Source: Platerodrilus igneus
Taxonomy: Eukaryota > Arthropoda > Insecta > Coleoptera > Lycidae
Reading direction: 5' to 3'
Assembly (NCBI GenBank): GCA_036346225.1
Contig: JARFIW010001216.1
Location: forward strand, 248,001 to 312,000
Length of the DNA stretch: 64,000 nucleotides
Each line of letters begins with the position of its first letter. The stretch's first letter is position 1. Of the stretch, positions 1-11,213 are shown piece after piece. The notes under the pieces were generated by a model that saw nothing but the letters and a program-made list of their open reading frames with translations, made no database searches and was not told where the DNA came from. Position numbers and translations under genes: made by a program.

Positions 1-680
1 GTCTCGGTCTTGTGCATATTATCTGTCTCTATCTAACCCGTTCTTATTGATGCAAATTGATATTCTTTATTATCGATTATTTTAGTCCATGTGGAGTGTG
101 AAATATCCCACCTTTAGCATTTCTCGTAACTATTAAGCTCCGGTTTCTCCAAGATTCTTTGAAACCATTTGTTATCTACAAAATTTTCGCCGTACGTGAC
201 ATTTAAACTACGCAGGTGTTCAAACATAATATTAATTCTCAGAGCTTTATTTTCTGGTATTTTAATCTTGGATTTTCACAGGCTTTTATGCTTATTATTA
301 ATAATGGTTTAATTAACTCCAATTAAAATTGACTTCTATCCTTTCATTTTTAGCGAATACAAATTAAATATTAATTATTATGTGTACACTTTGTTTAATA
401 CCGGTTACTTAAAATAGTGTTAATTAATATAAATTTTGCACGTAATTTCCATTTGTTTCTTTATTAGGAATAATTAAATTACACGTAGAGCTTTTTAATA
501 CTGTTTCTTTTGATATAAAGCGTCTTGTACATGATTTAAATCTCTTATTTTTACTGAAACTAATAAATTTTTATGCTTCACGGTTTTAATAACGCGTATT
601 ATCTAATAATATTCATTATACACGGTGAGAAAATTATTTGATGTGATTTTTTTAATTTTCTACCCTGGTCTAAATATGAG

Positions 681-715
<35 letters not shown>

Positions 716-755
716 AAAGATGAGCTTTAAATTTTAAGTGCAAAATATAACAGGC
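1..755. other. AT-rich non-coding stretch
   Basis: No coding sequence or recognisable element was found here. The DNA is strongly AT-rich and broken by stops in all frames. A TA microsatellite lies near its right end. Confidence 0.6.
682..712. repeat. (TA)n microsatellite
   Basis: An uninterrupted run of about 15 TA dinucleotides, a simple sequence repeat with no further signal. Confidence 0.95.
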
Positions 756-1636
756 TTAAACCAAACCAAGTAAGTTAACACTGGCAAACGAGAAATTCAG
801 TGAAAACTTAACTATATGTATCTCTATAGCTGCGTTTAATTTAATTTTGTAAAACAAGCAACGTTCAATACAAAAGCAGCCGCGTTGAGTAGGTCCATTT
901 GACATGAAATCACTGTTTACACTTATCACAGCGGACAGGACGATCATTAACTTTACTGCCATAGCCAATAGTAATAATGTTGCAATCTTTACAAATAGCA
1001 CCATCACCATAATCAATCTAACCCATATTCTGTTAGACATTTTCTCTTTCGTTGTCATTTTGAAAAGGTTCTATTGATATTTAAATTTTTTTACTTTTAA
1101 TTCTGCTGCATTAATTTTTTTCTTTACAACACTAATTTTTTTTGCTGTTACATCAGGTTTCTTTTTTCTTTAACTTCTTCAGACTTTTTAGATAATTTTT
1201 TTGTTTCAGCGCTATTCTGTATGCACTAAAACTGATTGCATAAGGAAGCTTTTTGCCTACTCTTTGTTTAGACTTTTTACCAGGACTCTTTGACCAAAAT
1301 AAATATCGTTTAAATGAAAGAAATCATTTTGTAATTAGCCCCTTTAAGTGTTAATTTAAAGTGGTCTTCTGCCAGTAATAATGGTACTTGACTTGGAACA
1401 GTTGGTGTACAATTTACTGATAGATTTAACATGACTTCTCTAGTTACATATTTTTTTGACGCGAACACCACTGGTTTTAAAGCAAAATCAGCACATTCTC
1501 GATTATTCACACTATGAGTGGATAATAGTTTATTTAAATGTAAGAGAATTGAAGATTGTATACAACTCATTGAAATGTCATCGTTTGCAATTGGCAGTGA
1601 ACTGATGCACTCTGCATTTACATCAGGGGTGGACAA
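756..1636 (-). pseudogene. Decayed gene with C-terminal PHD-like zinc motif
   Basis: Read on the minus strand, about 108 open codons (1636-1310) are followed by a lysine-rich stretch (about 1300-1100) containing the segment KKSKQRVGKKLPYA. After that comes a cysteine motif at about 1000-890 reading ICKDC, then VRCDKCKQ, a stop, and FHVKW. This is the C-x2-C ... C-x2-C-x4-H pattern of a PHD-type finger in which the expected tryptophan codon has become TGA and the expected cysteine after the histidine is now TGG. A basic segment followed by such a finger occurs at the C-terminus of some pogo/jerky-like (DDE_1) transposase genes, so this may be the tail of one. I cannot identify the N-terminal part. 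The stops and the two lost finger residues show that it is inactive. Confidence 0.35.
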
Positions 1637-1639
1637 CGT

Positions 1640-2540
1640 TTTGGTCCGAGGGCCACTTTGTGGGAGTGGAGGTTAGAGGAGGGTCGCACCTTTTTGCTAT
1701 CTTAGTGGAAAATACGAGACGAATTATCGGAACGAATCTTCGGTTGCGCACAGGAAGAAAATCTTCTTTCTGACTGTCTAAGCAGGCCCACTTTCTAGTT
1801 AACGCTTGAAGTGAGCGGACGTGTTTTACAGAGCTCCCGCTTCTACAGCAAACAAGTAAGTTTTATGTAGGGTTTATTATAGTATTTTATATTAAAATCT
1901 GTATTATTTATTATATTTAATTTTATTACCGTGTGGCATTACTTTTAAACAGGGCAGTAAAATAAAGTCAAAAATAATAATTTAATCGTTAAATAATATA
2001 TAAATCGCGTTTTCTTCGAATTTTAAACTATAATCCGCGTATAAAAATAAACTAAGTTAAATTCCGAGTGAATAGACCAAAAACTAATAAACTAATACCT
2101 CAAAATACTTTCGAAAACAATTTAAAAGGCCTTTTTAATAAATTTACAGGAACAACCGCGTAAATCGTGTAAAAACCGCGTAAAATTATCAATAAATTCG
2201 GATAAATTTTGTGTGCGTGTAATAAATTAAGAAATTAAAAACCAAAATCTAGGACCTTTTTGAATAAAACAAATAGCTTAAAAAGCGTAAATTTTGAAAT
2301 AATTTAAACCTAAGTATTCTATATTTTAAGTGCACGCGTACTTAAACGTTCTTAAAGTCGAGTTTTGAGTATAATTTGTGGTGTAGCACTTGAAGCTCAT
2401 ACCAGGTACCGAGTATACATGAAGCAAGGGCGTTTCCGGTACCGCATTCCGATAGCGCGTGTTATATTTGTTTATTTCTATATTTAAGTTTAAAGTGCAG
2501 TATTTTGTAACTTTGATAATTTTGAAGTAATTAGCTTATT
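1640..2540. other. AT-rich stretch upstream of the gag reading frame
   Basis: No ORF of note. The left end (about 1627-1860) is more GC-rich and starts with CAGGGGTGGACAA, which resembles a hAT terminal inverted repeat, but no partner end was found. The part from about 1900 onward may be 5' UTR of the LINE that follows; its true 5' end cannot be placed. Confidence 0.4.
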
Positions 2541-2785
2541 TAAATTTGATTTGACGGTTTAAAAATTTAAAATAAATAAATAGTGTTGTTCACAGTACAT
2601 GTTTAATCGAGATATTTTTATTGGGCTAGCGATTTTATTTGGTTGTAGTTGTTATTTGGAGGTTTAGTGTTTATTGCATTTTTGCTAAATTTGAAATTTA
2701 ATTTGGCGGTGACGTTTAACTAAATAAATAAATACAGGGTTGTTTAAGGGTTATCTTTAATTAAAGTATTTTTATTGGACCAACG
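2541..2785 (+). repeat. Two tandem 5' UTR repeats of about 155 bp
   Basis: The order AATTTGATTTGACGG, AATAAATAAATA, GTTGTT, TATTTTTATTGG occurs first at 2545-2624 and again, diverged, at 2690-2780, a period of roughly 155 bp. The repeats lie just upstream of the gag frame. Tandem promoter monomers are known in the 5' UTRs of several LINE families; that these act as a promoter is inference. Confidence 0.5.
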
Positions 2786-2872
2786 TTTGTGTTCTTATAG
2801 CGTCGCAACGGTCAGGTCGTTTTTTGAGTTGCATTTCTTGTTGTTTGTTCTTCTGTCATTAGCTTTGTTAGC

Positions 2873-4220
2873 ATGGTGGTCCACCGGGACGAGGAGCCGT
2901 TACCACGAAAGAAGAGGGGTGATCGGTCGGAGGCTGAGGGCGCTCTTGCGGGGAAAAAGCTTAAGGTTGTGTTGAAGGACGTTATTTTAGGGACTCAGGA
3001 GGAGGTTGAGGAGGTAGTGAAGGAGCCTGTGTTTGCGTCGGTCGTGTCTGGGGAGTCGAAGCCTCCTGCGGCGGTTGCGACGACGGAATTGCCCTCGACT
3101 TTGAGGTCTCAGCGTAAAATATCAACTAGCAGCAACGGTAGCGTTGATGCTAGCGACCTTGATGAGCTGGAACTCTTGAAGTTCAGAGTTAGGAAGGCGC
3201 ACGCGGCCGTTTACGGGAAAGTGTCGCCTACCTTTGCCACTATCGTCGTAGAGGATAGAAAGATGATTCGGCACGCCGTGGCTGATATCCGCGACGTGAC
3301 GAACTAATTAATATGTATGGTTAGGGCGCTGCGTCTCTGTTTAGATTACTCTGGGAGAGCTAGTGTTATCGGGAAAGTAAATCGGCGGATTTTGTTGTTT
3401 CAGGAGTCCGGGATCTGCGGAGACAGGGAGTGTCGGTGCCGCGCAGTTCCTACGCAGCAGCTGCAGCAGGGTTTAAGCCCACTTTTGCCGTTAGGATCGA
3501 CACCAAGCCGGACCAAAAAGATATTGTGATGACGATCCTAAAGAAGAAGGTAGATCCAGCACGTGATGGGTTTGTCGTAATCGGAGCACGTAGGACGCGC
3601 AGGGGTGGTATTGTAGTGGAATGTGCCGGTCGCGAATACGCCAAGAGATTGCAGTAGAAGGTCGGCGGGCACTGCGAAGAACTCGTGGCGAAGACCATCG
3701 AGAAGAAGCGTCCACAGGTCGTTTTTCCGGGGGTCAAAACGTGGATGAAAGCGGAAGAACTGGTGCGGTAATCGCAAGCAAGAATCCCCGCTTAGGCGAT
3801 TTGAGCTTGGAAGACCAACTGAGAGAGAAGTTCAAGTTTGGCGGAAAGGGCCCTAGGGATCCCTTGCCAACGTAGTCTTCGAAGTGACCCACACACTTCA
3901 AAGGCGTATATTAGCTGACGCTATCAACTTCAGGTGGCGAAGGGTCTGGGCCCGGGACCACTTCTCGATGACGCAGTGTTACCGGTGCTACAAGTACGGT
4001 CACAGATTGATGGAGTGCAGAGAGAAGGTACAGTGGTGCGGTAACTGTGCCGAGGTCGGGCATGAATTCAAGAATTGCCGGAAGGCAGTCCCCTGCTGTA
4101 TGGTTTGCGCAAGGACAAACGACAGAACTGGCGGTGTCGCAAAGGTCAATACGCGCCACGACGCCAAGTCGAGTAGATGCTCCACGATGCAGCGTCTGAA
4201 GAACGCAATCATACGGAACA
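2873..4220 (+). pseudogene. LINE ORF1 (gag) relic with CCHC zinc knuckles
   Basis: ORF1 protein of a non-LTR retrotransposon, which would coat the element RNA. The frame starts at the ATG at 2873 with a charged N-terminus and runs to a stop at 3305. It continues in other frames at 3430-3655 (motif VPRSSYAAAAAGF), about 3780-3875 (NPRLGDLSLEDQLREKF) and 3884-4135. The last part holds three cysteine knuckles: CYRCYKYGHRLMEC (3977-4018) and CGNCAEVGHEFKNC (4037-4078), both C-x2-C-x4-H-x4-C, then a partial third beginning CCMVC. At least three frameshifts or stops separate the pieces, so no full protein can be made. ORF2 follows at once, overlapping the end of the last open frame. Confidence 0.8.
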
Positions 4221-4226
4221 TCGATT

Positions 4227-5168
4227 ATGGACCGTGAAGAAAAAGAAAGATTTAAAAGAAGCAAGAAAATTAAATTTGCGCAACTAAATCTCGGGAAAGA
4301 TAAAGAGGCAGCAAATAACTTCGTAAAGTTATTATGCGAAGAAAATATCAATATCGGGCTTATACAGAAACCGCACCTGTATAGACACAAAATAATAGGT
4401 TTTGGGAGGGAGGGTTATCGTCTTAAACGCGAATAGCAAACGACCGCGTAGCGGAATAATAATAAGTAATGGGACGTGCGCCAGAATAATATTAAATTAT
4501 TTGTCAAACGAGTTTATAATCACCGTGGAAATAAAAACCGGGTCAAACACGTTCTACGTAATAAGCGCGTACCTTCCGCCAGTCAACTCCCGGCGAGAAA
4601 ATACTCAAACCAGGGATTTAATAAATCAAATTAAAGGCGTATTTCGAAAAATGGGTAGAAATTAAAAACTTGTAATCAAGGGAGACTTTAATACCAAGTC
4701 GATTTGTGGAGTAGCCCTATTGAAGACGATAGAAACTCACAGGTTGCCGATCTTTTGACGGAATTGGATTTTAGTGTGATATACACTAATGATTCACCTA
4801 AGTTTGAGAAACAGAGAGGCAGCAGTTTTGTAGATATTACTGCAGCGTCACACGAGATGTTAAAGTTGATTTGTAATTGGGAATTAAGGTCGGACAAGAT
4901 AACGCTTTCTGATCATAAATTAATTACGTGGGATATTGAAACCAAAGCAAGCGCAAACGAGCAGCTAACTATATTTCCGCGATTTTGTAATAAAAAAGCT
5001 AATTGGGAGCGGTTTAAAAAAAATTTGGCTCTTGAGAATGAGCTATTAAACTGCCGAGATGCCGTTCAAATAGAAACATTCGTGAAAAAATTAAACGGCG
5101 CGGTAGTAGACGCGTCTTCGTATTCCATGCCGCGAAACAAAACATTTAAAGACAGCGTACCCTGGTGA
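4227..5168 (+). pseudogene. LINE ORF2 endonuclease relic (R1/LOA type)
   Basis: N-terminal endonuclease of ORF2, which nicks target DNA to prime reverse transcription. Visible motifs are KIKFAQLNLGKDKEAANN with IGLIQKPH (the QxN and E/K-P region of the fold), VISAYLPP, GDFN just after a stop near 4683, and LSDHKLITWDI (the SDH catalytic histidine) near 4905. The segments are in shifted frames with breaks near 4436 and 4665. The glutamate usual in the second motif reads K here (QKP instead of xEP). The sequence ends in SVPW, normally followed by a second W and the linker to reverse transcriptase, and is then cut off by the neighbouring element. Confidence 0.8.
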
Positions 5169-5447
5169 ACCCGTACCTCCATTGATTTCTATACTGAGCA
5201 TCCTACACATTTCTCTGAAATTCCTACGGCCTACATCTTTCACTATCTGTGTGCAATAGTCTAACCTAGGTATACCTCTACTTCTCTTTTTCCAATCTCT
5301 GCTGCTTATATATTCCGCACTATTCCCTCATGCTGGTGTATGTGGCCTATTATCCTATTTCTCCTATTTTTTACCGTTTTCCACATATTTGTTTCTTCCA
5401 CTGCCATCTTTAGTACCTCTGTTCTTAATTTTGTCTGTCCATGATAT

Positions 5448-5969
5448 TGTAACGGGCTACTGCTACCGCGTTTCTTTAATTTAAAACAAGTAATAATAAT
5501 GGTCTTTATTACTCACTGTTCACAAGTCTAATTAACACTATATGCCTTATTTATAGATGGTTCCAGTCCACTCAACAATGAAGCACTATTACACTAATGA
5601 ATTTACAAGCACTAATATCTTCTTAAATTAACTCCTTTACCATAGGTTCATTAACAACACTAACACAATTATTTGTTTATACACTTCTATTTATTTATGT
5701 ATACTCAAGCTGCATGTACATTAGACACAGCATATCACGTTTATATATACTTCTAAAGCTCAAAACTACTATTACTTTACACGATATAATTTATATTAGA
5801 CATTCAAGAATAGACTGACTCTTACATTCATAAGCGGCCTTATATATACCCTGCATTAAGATATGACTCATTATCTAGAACTTTGTAGAAGGATTCTCGA
5901 ATGCTGAAGAATACGCTGTGTCCCGGGCGTTTGTATGTTTGACGGGTTGCCTAATAGTGGATCGCAACA
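5448..5969 (-). mobile_element. Solo LTR (522 bp) with ATAT target duplication
   Basis: A 522-bp insert splits the C-terminal region of RTE-like copy A. It begins TGTAACGGGC and ends ATCGCAACA, so it has TG...CA ends. It is flanked by ATAT at 5444-5447 and 5970-5973. Copies B and C have the uninterrupted sequence at this point, which confirms the insertion. On the minus strand it carries a TATA box, an initiator and AATAAA signals in the right order for U3-R-U5. The 4-bp duplication fits a Ty3/gypsy-like or similar LTR retrotransposon. No internal region is present, so this is a solo LTR left by recombination. Confidence 0.85.
5814..5848 (-). promoter_or_regulatory. TATA box plus TCAGT initiator in the solo LTR
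   Basis: On the minus strand TATATAAGG (complement of 5839-5848) is followed about 28 nt later by TCAGT (complement of 5814-5818). This is the arthropod RNA polymerase II core promoter layout, with the A of TCA as expected +1. AATAAA lies downstream at the complement of 5690-5695 and again at 5505-5510. Confidence 0.6.
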
Positions 5970-6362
5970 ATATCTTCATCATACGTATGTAGAACCACAT
6001 TTCAAAGGTTTCTACCTGTTTCTTGTCCACTTCCCCTACTGTCCGGGCTTCACAGCCGTACAGTGCTGTGCTCCACACAAATGTGTGGACATATGCTTTA
6101 AGCAATCTTTTCCTTGTTTTTATGTTTGTTGTCTTTGAACACAGTAGTTGCTTTTTCTTGTTAAATGTAGCATGACCTTGTGTTAATCTTTGTTTTATAT
6201 CTTTTGCGCTTTTCCCATCTTGCGTTATTTAGCTTCCTTGGTAGCAGATATTCTTAAACTCTTGTAAGTTCTTGTTACCTATTTGTAGTTTCTTGATTTA
6301 TTTTTTCCTCCTTTGCATACTAGTACTTTAGTTTTACTTTTGTTAATATTCATACTGTATCT

Positions 6363-7150
6363 CTATGTTAGAACCGTTTCCATTTCATTAAGAGCAGCTT
6401 CTAACTCTTCATTGCTAGATGCTAACATCGCTATAATATCATCTGCAAATCTAAGCATATCAATTTTTTGTCTCTGCATAGTAATTCCAAATGTCTTCCT
6501 GCGTTTGACAGTATTCATTGTCTCTTCAATGTTCAAGTTAAAAATTAATGGGGATAGGTCACATCCCTGTCTCACCCCTTTCCTAATGTTTACTTCTCTA
6601 CGTTCCTGCTTTATTTCTATTACTGCTGTTTGCTCTTTGTATAAGCTATGTACTATTCGTCTATCCCTACAACTCATTCCAATCTTTTTGAGTATTTCGA
6701 ACATTTTTCTCCATTTTCCATTGTCGAATGCTTTTTCCAGATCTACAAACCCTATATATATGCTTTCTCCTTTTTCTATTGTTTTCTCCATTATCACTCG
6801 CAGAGCTAAAATAGCCTCCTGTGTTCCCCTGCTTCGGCTAAACTCAAATTGATTTTCTCCTATTATTTTTTCAGCTCGTTTTACCATTCGTCTTTGTACA
6901 ATTCTAGTTAATATTTTTGAAACGTGTGCTGTCAAACTTATTGTTCGAAAATTGCACATATTCTTTTCTTTTTTGATATAGTTACTCTGATGTTACGTTT
7001 GAAATCTTTGGGTATCTCGCCGGTCTCATTCATATAGCTTACAAGTTGGAAGAGACGTTCTATTACTGCTTGTCGAGCGGCGTTTAAAGTTTCTACTTGC
7101 ACCTTATCTGTACCTGGCGCCTTACCATTTTTCAGACCCTTTAATACCAC
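6363..7150 (-). pseudogene. Reverse transcriptase domain of RTE-like copy A
   Basis: Two overlapping open stretches on the minus strand. The first (7150-6938) carries LKNGKAPGTDKVQ, the NGKAPGxD motif at the start of LINE reverse transcriptases. The second (6959-6363) carries ISLTAHVSKILTRIVQRRM, FVDLEKAFDN (catalytic aspartate block A), GVRQGCDLSPLIFNL (block B) and LRFADDIIAML (the FADD catalytic block C). A frameshift joins the two. FADD replaces the more usual YADD, and copy C has the same residue, so this is a family trait. The antisense strand is also open for about 180 codons by chance. Confidence 0.9.
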
Positions 7151-7695
7151 AAGTCATCATTTTCAATGTCTGATTACTGTTCTAATGCTGTTAGTTCCTT
7201 TCCTGCATATAAATTCCTTATATATTCTTCCCATCTATTCATTTTCTCTACATAATAACGTTTCCTCCCGCGTCCTTTTTATTTTTGCTATACGGTTTTA
7301 TACCCCTAAAATTGATTCTATTTAGTTTGTATGCTTCAATCTTTCATATTTCCATCTCAGTTTGTACCTCTGCGCACTTTTCATTAATCCATTGTTCTTT
7401 AGGTTTTCTGCATTTGCCAATAATTTCCCATTTTATGGCTTTGTATCTCTGTTTTCCTGTTTTGTCTGATTTATTTTTGTATTCCCGTCTTCCATTAAAT
7501 TCAGGATATCCTTCGTTATCCATGGTTTCTTATTTTCTTTTTGTGTATACCCCAGAATATCTCTGGCCACCATATCTAAGCTGGATTTAATGCTATTCCA
7601 TTCTGTTTCTACTTCCTTAGTATCAGAAATTTTCCAGATATCTTTCAGCAATTCATTTGATTTTTTTTCGAATGTTTCTTGAAAATCTTTATCTT

Positions 7696-8567
7696 TTAGT
7701 TTCTCAAAGTCAAAATGCCTTTTTCCGCTTCTTTTTTCAAATTTTTAAATTTAAGTGCGGCCTTCATAATTACGATGTTGTGGTCAGTGTCTATATTTGC
7801 TTCTGGGTAGCTTCTACAGTCTTTTACTAGATTCCTAAACCGTTGTCTAACAAGAATGTAATCTATTTGATATCTTCCTATATCTCCTGGCATCTACCAC
7901 GTATATCGTCTTCTAACACGATGTTGAAATAATGTGTTTGTGATTCTACCAGCTTATTTCCCCTGCCGCTTTTCGTGCCTAAACCAAATAAACCTACTAC
8001 CTCTCCTTCCCTAGCCTCACCTACCACTACATTAAAATCCCCCGTGATTATTAAATTTTGGTGTCCTTTTACGTATGTTAGTATGCCTTCGATATCTTTG
8101 TAAACCGCTTCTACCTCTTCGTCACTGTAGCTAGAGGTGGCCATGTATACTTGTATTATTACTGTGTTTACCGGTTTAGATTCTAATCTAACCATGAGTA
8201 CTCTTTCGTTCTTTTGTAACTAATTTTCTACACAGTGTCCTATCTTTTTTTGCATAACTATCTCCAAATCCGAATTTCCTCTGCTCCTGGAAGAATTACC
8301 TTGAAGTCTCCGCTCCAAAAATCCCCCACTTCTGGCCACCGAACTTCTCTGATCCCTACTATGTCTAGTACTATACTATTCATTCAATTTTCAGGTTCTC
8401 TAGCTTACCTACTTGCTTCATACTTTTAACATTTCATGTTATAACTCGCAAAATGTTCACGACTTTTATTCTGAACTTTTTGATCGCATCCTCCGAAGTG
8501 GTCCCTCTTGGAGATCCGAATGGGGGACTGTTTTAACTCCGAAATCTTTTACCCTAGAGAATACCAT
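7696..8567 (-). pseudogene. Endonuclease domain of RTE-like copy A
   Basis: The relic starts at the methionine complement of 8565-8567 (reading MVFSRVKD). Conserved pieces are MVRLESKPVNTVIIQVYM and LIITGDFNVVVGEAREG (the GDFN catalytic block) in 8195-7878. MPGDIGRYQIDYILVRQRF and DTDHNIVIMKAALKF (the DH catalytic pair) follow in 7893-7696. Between the two pieces about 15 codons present in copy C are lost and the frame changes. A basic linker to the reverse transcriptase follows at 7651-7433. Confidence 0.85.
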
Positions 8568-8860
8568 CATATTTATTACAATTTAAGTTCGCTGTGTACT
8601 TGGGAGGTAATGTGGTGGTTTTCCGTTGCCTTCCACATCGCGGTAGCGTGTCTTAGACTGCCATACCGACCCCTATAGTCTCTGCCAAAGTACCGAAAGA
8701 GTCGCTGTCCTCTTTCGGGGACCTGTCTTAATCTGGTCCCTCACTAATGACCCTACTACTTTGCTTGGACCTGTAGTTTGGCTCCTTAGCTCATTAGAAC
8801 ACTCAAGCCATTTAACCTTTTCTAGTAATCTAGAACTGCGACAAAATGCAGGTCCATTCG

Positions 8861-10079
8861 AAGTGGAGTTCTGTCCTATTTGCTATTTTTTAGTATTGTT
8901 AATTTTCATGTCTAAAGTAGAATCAGAGAAACGCAAAAATTTTTGGTCCGTTAGTGTGATGAGCTTGTTTAAAAAATATTAATTAAAATAATATATAACA
9001 GGACACAGATTAAAACAGAAGAAGATTATTCAAACATCAGTTTGAATTGTGAAAGAGCTGCGGTATTAGCAAAGCTATTGCTACATAAAATTGGTATTAA
9101 AAGAAGGAATAAGGAAGAATTTCCTGCTTGGTTTATTTTGCTTTTTAAATTCTTTTACGTCTATTGTTGTCCATTTTCCTAATTAGCAAAGCTCCTTCAC
9201 TTTTTCTAATCTTTGTAACCTAGATTTACTATCTCGTTTACTATTTTTCATTATTTTCTTTTGGTATTATTGTTAAAATCTGATGTAATTAATAAAAAAA
9301 AAGTGATTTCCTTTTCGAACGAAACTTGTTAAAGTATTTTATATTTGACAAATGGTACTGATGACGTTTTAATTTTTTTGCTAATCTTTTTCTAGGTTAT
9401 TTGATATTATTTACGTTGTATAAAAACACTCAATAAACAGGATGCCTTAATACACATAACCATATCTCTTAGACAAGTACTGACAACTACTAATATTTAA
9501 TGTTTCCACTTTGTTAGAAAATAGTTTAGAATTTCCTGGAAAATAAGATTAAATAGTTGTTCTTAATTATTTTTAATAACGTTTAATTATAAACGCTTTG
9601 CAATATATTACAAAGGCCAGCAGATTTGTAGAAACTGAGATAACATATCTATTTCAAGCAAACTAAATGATTCTTCCGCATAACATAAGTATGATGCAAA
9701 GAAACGAAAAATGACTGTAAATCTGTTTAGCCCAAAAAAACCACTGGACTTTGATTGTAAATTTTTGGCATGGTAGCCATTAGTTAAATGAGAGCTAATA
9801 TCGCTTGTAGATTTATATTGTTGTTAATTATCGTACTTGTATTTAATCTGTCAAAAATAACAACTTTATAATATAGCTAGTAGAAGTCGACTTCCCGACA
9901 ACTTTTTTTTGTGTTTTGTTTTTTGTTCTAATTATTTTTATATCGTATTCCTAGGCGTGTGCGGATTAACAGGATGAATTTTTAGAAATGGCCCTTTGGC
10001 AGCTGAATTTCTATTTCGCACAGCAGAAAGCATTCTTAAGAAATAATAAAAGGACAATATTGTGGCTACATAGTGCATT
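8861..10079. other. AT-rich stretch without recognised features
   Basis: No long ORF, no match to the other repeats in the window and no clear structural signal were seen. It is bounded by the 5' end of RTE-like copy A and the 3' UTR of a third LINE family. Confidence 0.5.
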
Positions 10080-10234
10080 TTCATAAATTCAACCGCTTTT
10101 TTTCTTGGGATAGGCGAAGCTTTTATAGCCTACTCTCCGGTTGGCTCGGAGGCATCAATTGCCGAAGAAGTGTGGGACTCACCTAACTAGCTGGGATACC
10201 CACTAAACTTCTTCCCCCCTTCCCTTTGGTAACA

Positions 10235-10276
10235 AAGCACCCTGGAACCACCGTAAGGTATTACTTCAGGGTGCTT
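10235..10276. other. 10-bp perfect inverted repeat in LINE 3' UTR
   Basis: AAGCACCCTG at 10235-10244 pairs with CAGGGTGCTT at 10267-10276 around a 22-nt loop. It lies 45 bp beyond the stop codon of the third LINE family on the RNA sense strand, where many LINE 3' UTRs fold into structures read by their reverse transcriptase. Function is inferred from position only. Confidence 0.5.
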
Positions 10277-10608
10277 GAGGGGCATGGTTGTTAGAGCAAC
10301 ATCTACATGGTCGTATTTTGCTAACCCCTATTCTGCAGACTTCTCTCAATCTGCTCCTTCGTACTTATTACATAGGTAGTAAATCTTTCGATTTCCTTCC
10401 AATTCTGGGATGATCTAAGCATTAGTCTGACCATGTTCAATGATGACAACTGTTTACTCAGAAAACTCTCGACCCTGGTTCTTCTCCTTAGTTATCGTGG
10501 ACACTGAAAGAGAGCGCCACGTCATCTTGCCCACCGCATACTATGCACCTGCCATTACCCGATACTAACCATCTGGCCTGCCACGCCTCTAAGGTTGCCG
10601 CTCTGGCC

Positions 10609-11213
10609 TGTCACATGCCAAAATTCGGCCTGTAAACATTTCGATAAGTTTTAATTTGAAAGCAATTTTGCGCCAATGATTTAAAAAGACGTGCGTGTAT
10701 TTCCATCACTTCAGACAGTGCGTTTGCGCAAAGGATTACGCAGACGCGGAGTGTGAGGAGAAGGGTGGTGATTTTCGACACGTCGAGGACTAGTCAGCCA
10801 GACACCGACGAGTGTAGTTATTTTTGTGCCGTATCTTGTCTTTTTTTTCAGGCTATGTAGGTTTCCTGCTTATACCTAATTACCGTAACTCTACCTGTAT
10901 TCCTTACCGTACCTCTACACAAGAAAGAAGACAAATTAAATTTGGATTCAACAAGAGAGCCTAACGGATAACCCACGCCCGAAATGCTGCCCGACGCCAG
11001 CTGCCGTTATAATAGCGTAATGCTGTGAGAAGTCCTACAGTTTACGTGAGTACCTTTTGTTTTTCCTTATAATTAATATAAATTTTTTTTGTATGTGATA
11101 ATAATTTGAGCAAAGGTATGACGTATCCGTTTATTGCACAATATTTCGCAATTATTTATCATTGTTACCAACGGTCGTAGTGGCTCTCGTACATTACCAC
11201 CGGGGCTATAATA
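10609..11213. mobile_element. Solo LTR, family beta copy 1
   Basis: It starts TGTCACATG and is similar over most of its length to the LTR at 15436-16027. It interrupts the third LINE and is flanked by GGCC at 10605-10608 and 11214-11217. Its right end reads TATAATA where the other copy has TGTAACA, and about 35 bp before that end differ or are deleted. Mismatches with copy 2 are frequent, so this is an old insertion. Confidence 0.7.

Larger units (their letters stand above)
2541..5168 (+). mobile_element. R1/LOA-like LINE, 5' half (5' UTR, gag, endonuclease)
   Basis: This piece holds the 5' UTR repeats, an ORF1 (gag) with zinc knuckles and the start of ORF2 with the apurinic-type endonuclease. 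It is much richer in GC than its surroundings. It stops abruptly after the codons for SVPW at the end of the endonuclease, where an RTE-like LINE in the opposite orientation begins. Reverse transcriptase and 3' UTR are missing. Losing the 3' part is not what normal 5' truncation gives, so deletion or recombination made this junction. Matching 3' parts occur at 12.4-16.3 kb and 55.6-57.7 kb. RNase H in those copies favours an R1/LOA/I-group assignment; a tree would be needed to settle it. Confidence 0.8.
5169..8860 (-). mobile_element. RTE-like LINE copy A, near full length
   Basis: Reading from right to left: a 5' UTR (about 8860-8568) shared with copies B and C, a start codon (complement of 8565-8567), an endonuclease, reverse transcriptase and a long C-terminal region. 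Without the 522-bp LTR insertion it is about 3.2 kb, which suits the single-ORF RTE group. The 3' UTR present in copy C is missing: the copy ends at its coding end, where it abuts the R1/LOA-like LINE at 5168. The endonuclease is of the kind often annotated as craniofacial development protein 2-like in insects. Many stops and frameshifts make it inactive. The clade is inferred from length and architecture. Confidence 0.85.

Noticed and set aside
6313..6852. Long plus-strand frame of 179 codons
   Set aside because: It is the antisense of the reverse transcriptase in LINE copy A; the same antisense openness is seen over copies B and C.
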